A stretch of DNA of 64,000 bases from Chloroflexi bacterium RBG_13_51_36 (lineage in GTDB: Bacteria > Chloroflexota > Dehalococcoidia > GIF9 > AB-539-J10): contig MGMS01000010.1 in assembly GCA_001796515.1 (NCBI GenBank), forward strand, positions 82,209 through 146,208, read 5' to 3'. Position 1 is the first letter of the stretch; each line of letters opens with the position of its first letter. The notes under the pieces are model-generated. The model worked only from the letters and a program-made list of their open reading frames with translations. It ran no database searches and had not been told where the DNA came from. Positions 56,447 to 64,000 of the stretch are shown here, one piece after another. Made by a program: the position numbers and the translations under genes.

Positions 56447-57652
56447 TTGAGAGGGAACGAGGTGCAAACGAAGAATACATTGGCCATAACTTTGCGCGAT
56501 GAGCTATGTTCCCGATGTTCTATCTGTCGTTCAGCGTGTCCTTTTGAAGCTATTTCCCAAATCGAGGACAAGATCGTTGTGGATATTGAAAAGTGCATGG
56601 TATGTGGTATCTGCAGCAGTGCCTGCCCTTCCGGCGTTATCACACCATACTACTATAGCTACAATGCGTTGGTGGAGAAACTGAAGGCAGAAAAGACCCC
56701 GGATACGGTAGATCTTGTGATAGCCTGCCGTGGCAGCACCGACCCTTGGCTTCAATTACCTGACGCCATGGCTGAGCTGGATTTGAAGAGGGCGATCTTG
56801 TTCAGGGTGCCCTGTGTAGGACGTCTATCTCCAATCTTCTATGTGACTGCGCTCTCTATGGGTATTCAGCGGATCGTTGCCATTCAGTGCAAAGAGAATT
56901 TTTGCCGTTTCACGAAGGGTAGTTTAGTGAACCGCGGTCGTCTCGCCATGCTAGGAAGTTTGGTTAGATCCTTAGGTTACCCAAATGGCACTATTACCAT
57001 TATCGAAGGGGCAAAACAAGTAGAATACGACACGGCGAAGTGCGTTGGCTGCGACAAGTGCGTCCATGCTTGCCCCTACGAGGCGATAGAAGCACAGCCG
57101 TTGGCGACCCCCAAGATAAATTACGAAAAATGTACCGGCTGTGGCGCCTGCGTCGTTGTCTGCCCACATCTGGCACTGGAAATACGCGGGTACGAATGCA
57201 TAAATGTGGCAGAGGTAATCAAAGACTATGGCGAACGGATAAAGGAAACGAAGGGAGGAGCACCGGCGATTCTGGTCCTCTGCTGTCAGTGGGCCGAGTT
57301 CGCCAATCTTGACCGTAACGAGAAAGGCTTGATCAGACCCAATGTAGCCCTCTTGGAAATACCTTGCTTCAGCAAGCTTGACCCAATAAATGTCCTTCAG
57401 GCTTTTGCTTGTGGTTTTGACGCTGTACTTGCTTTTGTATGCTCTGATGATGACTGTAAATCCAAGGAGTCAAGGGTGACGACCGAAGATAATATGAAAG
57501 TCCTTACGACTAGCCTGAAGCTGATGGGGCTGGCGAACAGCTTCAAGATCCATAAGAGTTCACCGAGAACCATAGGGGATTTTGATGCTCAGGTTGATTT
57601 GTTCGTGAGTACAGTCTTGCTCCCGGAAAAGAGGATGGGGACGCAGATATGA
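56447..57652 (+). CDS. Ferredoxin/MvhD-like fusion with two MvhD-type domains and four 4Fe-4S motifs
   Basis: CSRCSICRSACP, CMVCGICSSACP, then VIACRGSTDPW..FRVPCVGRLSPIFYVTALSMGIQRIVAIQCKENFCRF; CVGCDKCVHACP, CTGCGACVVVCP; then VLCCQWAEFANL..EIPCFSKLDPINVLQAFACGFDAVLAFVCSDDDCK. Confidence 0.82.
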   Translation: MRGNEVQTKNTLAITLRDELCSRCSICRSACPFEAISQIEDKIVVDIEKCMVCGICSSACPSGVITPYYYSYNALVEKLKAEKTPDTVDLVIACRGSTDPWLQLPDAMAELDLKRAILFRVPCVGRLSPIFYVTALSMGIQRIVAIQCKENFCRFTKGSLVNRGRLAMLGSLVRSLGYPNGTITIIEGAKQVEYDTAKCVGCDKCVHACPYEAIEAQPLATPKINYEKCTGCGACVVVCPHLALEIRGYECINVAEVIKDYGERIKETKGGAPAILVLCCQWAEFANLDRNEKGLIRPNVALLEIPCFSKLDPINVLQAFACGFDAVLAFVCSDDDCKSKESRVTTEDNMKVLTTSLKLMGLANSFKIHKSSPRTIGDFDAQVDLFVSTVLLPEKRMGTQI

Positions 57653-58506
57653 ACAGAATACTAGTGAAGAAAGAATTGGCTCCCAAGATAAAGCTTATAG
57701 AGTTTGAGAATCGCGATATTGCCTCGAAAGCAAAGCCCGGACAGTTTGTTGTAATACAAATGGGAGAAAAAGGCGAGAGATTTCCCCTTACTATCAGCGG
57801 AATAGACCCGGGCAAGGGTATGGTGAGAGTCATATTTAATGAAGTAGGTAAGAGCTCCAAGAGGCTGGGGGCTTTGGCTGAAGGGGAAGAGATTGGTAAT
57901 GTAGCAGGCCCGCTGGGAAATCCGGCAGAAATTGAGAAATTTGGCACCGTGCTTTGTTTCGGAGGCGGAGTAATGACTGGCCCTATGGCCTACGAGGCGG
58001 CTGCCTTTAAGAAAGCAGGCAACCGAGTAATCACAGTGATTGGAGCCAGGAATAAGGAGCTTCTCATTCTCAAGGACGAGATGAATGCTCTCAGCGACAA
58101 GCTCTACGTTTCCACGGATGATGGCTCAGAGGGGTACAAGGGGCTGGACTTTCTCCGAGACATCTTGGAGGGGGAGAAAGTCGACCGTGTGATTGGCATG
58201 AGTGTGGCGACTGCCACGTTGAGAACACTATGCGAGCTCACCAGACCCTATGGTGTCAAAACGATAGTGTCACTTACCCCCATCATGCTGGACGGCACCG
58301 GGATGTGTGGGGTCTGTCGGGTTGTTGTGGGTGGGCAGACGAAATTCGCCTGTGTCGATGGGCCGGAATTCGATGGTCATCTGGTGGACTGGGATTTGCT
58401 CGAATCGCGGAAGAGAGTCTATTCCCACGAGGAGAGAGTGTCAACCCTCCTTGATGAGCAGGTCGGAAAGGATTGTGCATCCCGCTTCCAGCAAACAAGA
58501 AAGTAG
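57649..58506 (+). CDS. NfnA-like (ferredoxin-NADP reductase / sulfide dehydrogenase SudB-type) FAD/NAD-binding subunit
   Basis: MNRILVKKELAPKIKLIEFENRDIASKAKPGQFVVIQ; FPLTISGIDPGKGMVRVIF; DGTGMCGVCRVVVGGQTKFACVDGPEFDGHLVDWD. Confidence 0.9.
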   Translation: MNRILVKKELAPKIKLIEFENRDIASKAKPGQFVVIQMGEKGERFPLTISGIDPGKGMVRVIFNEVGKSSKRLGALAEGEEIGNVAGPLGNPAEIEKFGTVLCFGGGVMTGPMAYEAAAFKKAGNRVITVIGARNKELLILKDEMNALSDKLYVSTDDGSEGYKGLDFLRDILEGEKVDRVIGMSVATATLRTLCELTRPYGVKTIVSLTPIMLDGTGMCGVCRVVVGGQTKFACVDGPEFDGHLVDWDLLESRKRVYSHEERVSTLLDEQVGKDCASRFQQTRK

Positions 58507-58508
58507 CT

Positions 58509-59918
58509 ATGCCTGAGAAACTAAAGCTAAATTCCATTCCTATGAACAAGCAACCCCCGGAGGTTCGTAGGAGAAATCCTTACGAGGTAGCCCAGGGATA
58601 TACCTATGAACAGGCAGTTGAGGAGGCAAAACGCTGCATTCAGTGTAAGAAGCCAGCGTGTATCCAGGGCTGCCCGGTCGACATAGACATTCCGAGTTTT
58701 GTCAAAGCTTTGGCGGAAGGAGACTTGCCCCAGGCAGCTAAGATTATCTATGGTACCAATACTCTTCCCGCCATATGTGGGCGGGTTTGTCCCCAGGAAA
58801 CACAATGTCAGGAAAACTGTACGTTGGGGAAAAAGGGCGACCCCGTGTTTATAGGTAGGCTGGAGAGGTTCGTTGCTGACTGGGCAAGAGAAAACCCTGA
58901 GGAATCAGGTATATTCAAAATAGCTCTGCCCAAACCTACAGGCAAAAAGGTGGCGATTATCGGCTCAGGGCCAGCCGGGCTTACTTGTGCCTCTGATTTG
59001 GCTAAGGCTGGGCACAAGGTTGTCATATATGAAGCTTTGCACCTCGCTGGAGGTGTAGCTGTCTACGGAATACCAGAATTCAGGCTGCCGAAGAAGATTG
59101 TCCAAGCCGAAATTGACTACTTGGTTAATGTACTCGGTGTGGAACTTAAGCGCAACCAAGTGGTCGGCAGGTCGGCAACCCTTGATGAGTTACTGGCGGA
59201 CGGCTATCACTCCATATTTCTTGGCATTGGCGCTGGAGCACCGATGTTTCTCAACATACCAGGGGAGAACTCGAATATGGTCTATTCGGCAAACGAGTTT
59301 CTCGTCCGGTTGAACCTCATGAAGGCCTACCTCTTCCCGGCATATGATACGCCGGTGAAGGTTGGGAAAAGGGTGGCGGTTGTTGGTGCAGGTAACGTCG
59401 CTATGGATGCAGCTCGGTGGGCTGTGAGAATGGGCGCTGATGAGGTCTATATTGTTTATCGTCGTACCGAAGCTGAGATGCCGGCTAGGATAGAGGAGGT
59501 AGAGAATGCCCGTGAAGAAGGAGTCATCTTCAAAGTGCTGACTCTTCCTGTGCGGGTAATCCCCAGTGCCCACGGCTCAGTGGAGGCGATAGAGTGCGTT
59601 CAGATGGAGCTTGGTGAACCGGATGAGAGTGGTAGGAGACGTCCGATAGTGAAGCCGGGCAGCGAGTTCTGCATGGAGATTGACACGTTGATCCCGGCAC
59701 TGGGGACGCAGCCTAATCCATTAGTGCCCAGACAAACACCTGACCTGAAGACTACCAGTCGCGGTACAGTTGTTGCCGATGAGAAAGGCAAGACTACCAA
59801 GGAGAAAGTGTGGGCCGGTGGAGACATAGTTACCGGTGCTGCTACGGTCATTAGTGCCATGGGGGCGGGTCGGCGAGCAGCTACAGATATCGATGCTCGC
59901 CTCAAAAATCATAGCTGA
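58509..59918 (+). CDS. NfnB/GltA-like NADPH-dependent glutamate synthase-type oxidoreductase
   Basis: EEAKRCIQCKKPACIQGCPVDIDIPSFV; VAIIGSGPAGLTCASDLAKAGHKVVIYEALHLAGGVAVYGIPEFRLPK; RVAVVGAGNVAMDAARWAVRMGADEVYIVYRR. Confidence 0.93.
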   Translation: MPEKLKLNSIPMNKQPPEVRRRNPYEVAQGYTYEQAVEEAKRCIQCKKPACIQGCPVDIDIPSFVKALAEGDLPQAAKIIYGTNTLPAICGRVCPQETQCQENCTLGKKGDPVFIGRLERFVADWARENPEESGIFKIALPKPTGKKVAIIGSGPAGLTCASDLAKAGHKVVIYEALHLAGGVAVYGIPEFRLPKKIVQAEIDYLVNVLGVELKRNQVVGRSATLDELLADGYHSIFLGIGAGAPMFLNIPGENSNMVYSANEFLVRLNLMKAYLFPAYDTPVKVGKRVAVVGAGNVAMDAARWAVRMGADEVYIVYRRTEAEMPARIEEVENAREEGVIFKVLTLPVRVIPSAHGSVEAIECVQMELGEPDESGRRRPIVKPGSEFCMEIDTLIPALGTQPNPLVPRQTPDLKTTSRGTVVADEKGKTTKEKVWAGGDIVTGAATVISAMGAGRRAATDIDARLKNHS

Positions 59919-59935
59919 CTTGGATATTTGGAGAG

Positions 59936-59964
59936 TTGGTTTTTCTTGCCAGACGTGCTATCAT
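59936..59964 (+). promoter_or_regulatory. Candidate internal promoter before mvhDGA with overlapping inverted repeat
   Basis: TTGGTT(59936-59941), 17 bp, TATCAT(59959-59964); CTTGCCA(59945-59951)/TGGCAAG(59985-59991). Confidence 0.35.
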
Positions 59965-60083
59965 TACAGGCCGTGTCATCGGGCTGGCAAGCAAGCGCGT
60001 ATGAAAACTGTCCTTTTGTTCAATTTGTACTCCACGAAAAAGAGCGAAACAGACCTTTCATGGGTAATTCGTTAGGAGGATAG

Positions 60084-60527
60084 ATGGACAACTTTGAACC
60101 AAAGATAGTAGCCTTTTGCTGTAACTGGTGCTCTTATGCTGGTGCCGACCTGGCTGGCACTTCCAGAATACAGTATTCTCCCAATATAAGAGTAATCAGA
60201 GTGATGTGTAGCGGCAGAGTGAACCCCCTGTTTGTGATTAAGGCGCTCAGCATTGGTGCTGACGGCGTGTTGGTTCTCGGTTGCCATCCCGGCGATTGCC
60301 ACTATATTGAGGGAAATTACAAGACGATGCGCCGTATCCCGCTGCTGAAGAAGATGTTGAAGCAGCTTGGGATAGAAGAGGAAAGGGTCCGGCTGGAGTG
60401 GGTTTCGGCGTCAGAAGGAGCGAAATTTGCTGAGGTGACCGATGGTTTCACGGAATCCGTAAGGAAACTTGGGCCAAGTTCGTTAGGCCATTCGAAACAG
60501 GGTTCTAAGGAGGCAAAGCATGGCTAA
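60084..60527 (+). CDS. mvhD: Hydrogenase iron-sulfur subunit MvhD
   Basis: [73 protein letters not shown]. Confidence 0.92.
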   Translation: MDNFEPKIVAFCCNWCSYAGADLAGTSRIQYSPNIRVIRVMCSGRVNPLFVIKALSIGADGVLVLGCHPGDCHYIEGNYKTMRRIPLLKKMLKQLGIEEERVRLEWVSASEGAKFAEVTDGFTESVRKLGPSSLGHSKQGSKEAKHG

Positions 60528-61479
60528 ACTCAAGATAGCGCTTTATTGGGCGGCCAGTTGTGGGGGATGTGAGATTGCGACTCTAGCTATACACGAAAAG
60601 ATACTGAAGCTAGCCGAGGTCGCAGACATCGTTTTCTGGCCGGTAGGCATGGATTTCAAGTATGCTGACGTAGAGAAGATGGCTGATAAAAGTGTGGATG
60701 TCTGCCTTTTCAACGGAGCTATTAGGAATGAAGAAAATGAACACATGGCCAAGCTACTGCGAGCCAAATCTAAGATAATGATAGCCTATGGCTCTTGTGC
60801 TCACGAAGGCTGTATTCCCGGGCTGTCCAATTTCTACAACCGACAACTGACGTTCGATCGGGTCTACATTGAAACGCCGTCGACTGAGAATCCTAGGAAG
60901 ATTTTCCCTCAGACGAAAGTCAAAGTACCTGAGGGCGAGCTCGATATTCCTGAGTTCTATGACACGGTTAAGACTCTAGCCCAGACCGTAGACGTCGATT
61001 ACTTCGTCCCCGGTTGTCCCCCGGAAGAGAGGACTACTTGGCTTGCCCTTGAAGCTTTGATTTCAGGTAAGCTACCGCCGAAAGGGACCGTCATAAGTCA
61101 CGCGGTAAAAGCTGTTTGCGACGAGTGTCCCCGCAAGAAAGAGGAAAAGAAAATCAAGAAATTCTATCGACCTTACGAAAAAATGCCTGAGCCAGAAAGG
61201 TGTCTGCTGGAGCAGGGATTCTTGTGCTACGGTGTGGCTACTCGCGGTGGTTGTGGTGCTCTCTGCCCTCAAGCTAATATGCCATGCACCGGCTGTTACG
61301 GACCGGTGGAAGGGGTAATTGACCAGGGAGCTCATTTTCTGAGTGCTCTTTCGTCTATCATTGACTCCAACGATCCCGAGGAGATTCAAAAAATAATCGA
61401 CGATATTCCTGACCCGGCAGGCACTCTCTACCGTTACAGTCTGCCAGATTCGCTACTTAGGAGGGCACGGATAAAATGA
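60520..61479 (+). CDS. mvhG: NiFe hydrogenase small subunit (MvhG-like)
   Basis: [77 protein letters not shown]. Confidence 0.9.
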   Translation: MAKLKIALYWAASCGGCEIATLAIHEKILKLAEVADIVFWPVGMDFKYADVEKMADKSVDVCLFNGAIRNEENEHMAKLLRAKSKIMIAYGSCAHEGCIPGLSNFYNRQLTFDRVYIETPSTENPRKIFPQTKVKVPEGELDIPEFYDTVKTLAQTVDVDYFVPGCPPEERTTWLALEALISGKLPPKGTVISHAVKAVCDECPRKKEEKKIKKFYRPYEKMPEPERCLLEQGFLCYGVATRGGCGALCPQANMPCTGCYGPVEGVIDQGAHFLSALSSIIDSNDPEEIQKIIDDIPDPAGTLYRYSLPDSLLRRARIK

Positions 61480-62942
61480 AAAAAATAATGATAGACCCCA
61501 TTACCCGCCTTGAAGGTCATGGCAAGATTACCATCTTCCTCAAGGACGATGGCAGTGTGGCCAACGTTTATTTCCAGGTTCCCGAACTCAGAGGCTTCGA
61601 GAAATTCTGCGAGGGACGGCCGGCTGAGGACATGCCCCAGATAACACAGCGTATTTGTGGCGTTTGTCCTGAAGCCCACCATATGGCAGCAACGAAAGCC
61701 CTGGATGACCTGTTTCATGTCGAACCAACCAGCACTGCCAAAAAGCTGCGTGAGCTCCTTTACAGCGCTTTTTACGTAACTGACCATACCACCCACTTCT
61801 ACATCCTTGGCGCCCCTGATTTCGTTATGGGGCCGGATGCACATCCTGCAGAACGCAATATCCTGGGAGTAATAGGCAAGGTAGGACTGGAGCTAGGTGG
61901 TGCTGTGATCAATACCCGCAAACAGAATCACTGGATTATCCAGACAGTCGGCGGCCGTCCGATACACCCCTGTTTCGGACTACCCGGCGGCGTGAGCAGA
62001 GCCATAAATGAAGAAGAAAGAGCAAAAATAGAAGAAATAGCCAAGCAGTCAGTGGAGTTCGGCAAGGTATCGCTTAAAGTCTTCGACGACGTCGTTCTCA
62101 AGAACAAAGTGTACCTGGACATGGTCCTGAGCGATACCTATACCCAGAAGTCGTATAACATGGGATTGGTTGATAAGAACAATAAGGTCAATTTCTACGA
62201 TGGCAAAGTACGAGTGGTCGGACCTGATGGCAAAGAGTTATGTAAATATGCTCCCCGCGAATATCTGGAACATATAGCTGAACGAGTTGAGCCATGGACA
62301 TACCTCAAGTTTCCCTATCTCAAGAAGGTTGGCTGGAAAGGTTTCGTTGATGGCAAAGACAGTGGAGTGTATCGAGCCACACCCCTGTCCCGCCTGAATG
62401 CTGCCGATGGTATGGCTACCCCTCTGGCCCAGGAAGCATACGAGAAGATGTACTCCACTCTTGGGGGCAAGCCGGCCAACTATACTCTGGCAACCCACTG
62501 GGCACGCCTCGTTGAACTTCTTTACGCTGCTGAGAGGTTGCTGGAGCTCAGTAAAGACCCGGAAATAACCAGTCCGAACATTCGCAACATACCGACAGCG
62601 AAGCCCGACGAAGGAATAGCCATTGTGGAAGCACCTAGGGGCACCCTCACCCATCATTACATAACCGATGAAAGAGGGGTGATAAAGAAGTGTAACTTGA
62701 TCGTGGGCACTACCAATAACTATGCTCCTTTGTTTATGTCAATTAAGAAAGCAGCCGAAGACTTTATAAAGCCTGGAGTAGAGATAACTGAGGGACTGCT
62801 TAACCGCATCGAGATGGCGTGGCGTCCCTATGATCCCTGCTTGTCCTGCGCTACACATGCTTTGCCCGGGCAGTTACCTCTGGAAGTGACTATATATGAT
62901 GCCCAGGGCAACGAGGTCAAGAAACTGAGCCAGGGCGTTTAG
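61476..62942 (+). CDS. mvhA: NiFe hydrogenase large subunit (MvhA-like)
   Basis: L1 motif ITQRICGVCPEAHHMAATKALD; L2 motif DPCLSCATH followed by ALPGQLPLEVTIYDAQGNEVKKLSQGV. Confidence 0.93.
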   Translation: MKKIMIDPITRLEGHGKITIFLKDDGSVANVYFQVPELRGFEKFCEGRPAEDMPQITQRICGVCPEAHHMAATKALDDLFHVEPTSTAKKLRELLYSAFYVTDHTTHFYILGAPDFVMGPDAHPAERNILGVIGKVGLELGGAVINTRKQNHWIIQTVGGRPIHPCFGLPGGVSRAINEEERAKIEEIAKQSVEFGKVSLKVFDDVVLKNKVYLDMVLSDTYTQKSYNMGLVDKNNKVNFYDGKVRVVGPDGKELCKYAPREYLEHIAERVEPWTYLKFPYLKKVGWKGFVDGKDSGVYRATPLSRLNAADGMATPLAQEAYEKMYSTLGGKPANYTLATHWARLVELLYAAERLLELSKDPEITSPNIRNIPTAKPDEGIAIVEAPRGTLTHHYITDERGVIKKCNLIVGTTNNYAPLFMSIKKAAEDFIKPGVEITEGLLNRIEMAWRPYDPCLSCATHALPGQLPLEVTIYDAQGNEVKKLSQGV

Positions 62943-62964
62943 TGACAGGTTGTCGTAAGTCCGA

Positions 62965-63420
62965 ATGAAGACCCTGGTTCTAGGGCTGGGGAATAGCATA
63001 CTCTCCGACGATGGTGTAGGGATCAGGGCGGCTCATGAAGTGGCCAACCAACTCAGCAATCCCCAGGTGACTGTAGTTGAAACAAGTGCGGCTGGCCTTA
63101 GCCTGTTAGATTCTATTGTCGGCTACGATAAAGTCATTATCATTGATGCCATCCAGACTGAGAAGGGGGAAGCTGGGCAGATATATCGTATGGGGACTGC
63201 AGATTTCTCCTGCACCAAGCACTTCTCTTCACCTCATCAAATAAACCTGGTCACAGCTCTGGAGTTGGGCAAGATGCTCAATTTGGCAATGCCTCAAGAG
63301 ATCGTTGTTTTCGCTGTGGAAGCAGAAGATATCACCAGCTTCAGCGAGAAATGCACGCTCGAGGTAGAGAAGGCAATTCCCATAGTGGTCAAGATGGTGC
63401 TGGAGGAGTTAGTCAGCTAG
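62965..63420 (+). CDS. Hydrogenase maturation protease
   Basis: MKTLVLGLGNSILSDDGVGIRAAHEV; VIIIDAIQTEKGEAGQIYRM; SSPHQINLVTALELGKML. Confidence 0.92.
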   Translation: MKTLVLGLGNSILSDDGVGIRAAHEVANQLSNPQVTVVETSAAGLSLLDSIVGYDKVIIIDAIQTEKGEAGQIYRMGTADFSCTKHFSSPHQINLVTALELGKMLNLAMPQEIVVFAVEAEDITSFSEKCTLEVEKAIPIVVKMVLEELVS

Positions 63421-63891
63421 ATAAAGCCCGCTTTTGCCCCCGCTCTTCTTCACCAGGCGAATGTCTCCGATAGCCATGCTTCTGTCCACTGCTTTGCACA
63501 TGTCATAGATAGTCAGGGCGCTCACAGCGACAGCTACCAGTGCTTCCATTTCAAATCCTGTTTTCCCTATCCCCTTGGTGCTGGCCGTGATTTCAACGGA
63601 GCACTCGCTGGAATTGGGTGCTCGGCTCTTTTCGCGGAGGTTAAATTCCACTGCAATGTGGGTGAGCTGGAGTGGGTGACAGAGAGGTATGAGGCGGTGG
63701 GTTTCTTTTGCCGCCATGACTCCAGCCGTTTTTGCCACGGCCAGGACATCTCCTTTCGCCAATTCACCTTTGCGGATAAGCTTCAGGGTGGCGGGTTTCA
63801 TCTGTATCCTGCCTTTGGCTATTGCCTGGCGTTCTGTTTCTCTCTTCTGGGTGACGTCTATCATGTGAATTTGTCCTGACTCCATTCTCAC
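63409..63891 (-). CDS. moaC: Cyclic pyranopterin monophosphate synthase (MoaC)
   Basis: MIDVTQKRETERQAIAKGRI; AAKETHRLIPLCHPL; GKTGFEMEALVAVAVSALTIYDMCKAVDR. Confidence 0.95.
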   Translation of the reverse strand: MRMESGQIHMIDVTQKRETERQAIAKGRIQMKPATLKLIRKGELAKGDVLAVAKTAGVMAAKETHRLIPLCHPLQLTHIAVEFNLREKSRAPNSSECSVEITASTKGIGKTGFEMEALVAVAVSALTIYDMCKAVDRSMAIGDIRLVKKSGGKSGLYLAD

Positions 63892-64000
63892 CCTCCAATC
63901 TGCGACATTTTTCGCTTCACCGGCCTGTCGTTCGTTTCCTTCAAATGATGATGCTCCGGCTTGGAAGCAACTGCCCTCAAGATTAGTTGTTTTAGCTCCT

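Noticed and set aside
1-64000. CRISPR arrays, rRNA, tRNA, prophage or intact insertion sequences
   Set aside because: No regularly spaced direct repeats, tRNA T-loop/anticodon patterns, rRNA-like stretches, integrase or transposase motifs were seen by eye. A tRNAscan/Rfam/ISfinder run would be needed to exclude them fully.

Overview
This is a bacterial chromosomal window, and gene content suggests Chloroflexota/Dehalococcoidia (inference only). I saw no rRNA, tRNA, CRISPR array or intact transposase. Left to right it contains: the 5' part of an AMP-binding acyl-CoA synthetase (-); mutS2 followed by a VLRF1/eRF1-like release factor (candidate ribosome-rescue pair); a SAM methyltransferase and a DUF362 protein; a 6.4-13.2 kb block of small membrane or secreted proteins (ICMT-like, zf-TFIIB, transglutaminase with a CTERM-like tail, DUF350, DUF4389) whose intergenic spacers carry a degenerate hairpin repeat family I found by eye; argJ-argB-argD-argG (-); dnaE (-); a catabolic island (enoate reductase, FAH-family hydrolase, MBL hydrolase, thiolase-fold protein without the catalytic Cys plus DUF35, acetoacetyl-CoA synthetase-like, acyl-CoA dehydrogenase, XRE-cupin regulator) with a clear promoter/operator; an ECF sigma, membrane beta-propeller and serpin cassette; a MerR-HTH, coiled-coil and DivIVA-like cluster; a MetE-like protein, flavodoxin-like protein and DUF4870 protein; a replication block (dnaB, dnaD-like, double-AAA+ helicase loader) with rplI carrying a long charged tail; trxB; an M20 amidohydrolase; DUF177-rpmF-fabD-nusB; an ArsB/NhaD permease pseudogene; and a contiguous HdrCB-HdrA-MvhD-NfnAB-MvhDGA-protease locus (predicted flavin-based electron bifurcation with a NiFe hydrogenase), then moaC (-). 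Top leads: Hdr/Nfn/Mvh locus, thiolase-fold/DUF35 pair, MutS2-VLRF1, the hairpin repeat family, the ECF/propeller/serpin cassette and the double-AAA+ loader. All family assignments are from motif reading without database searches.
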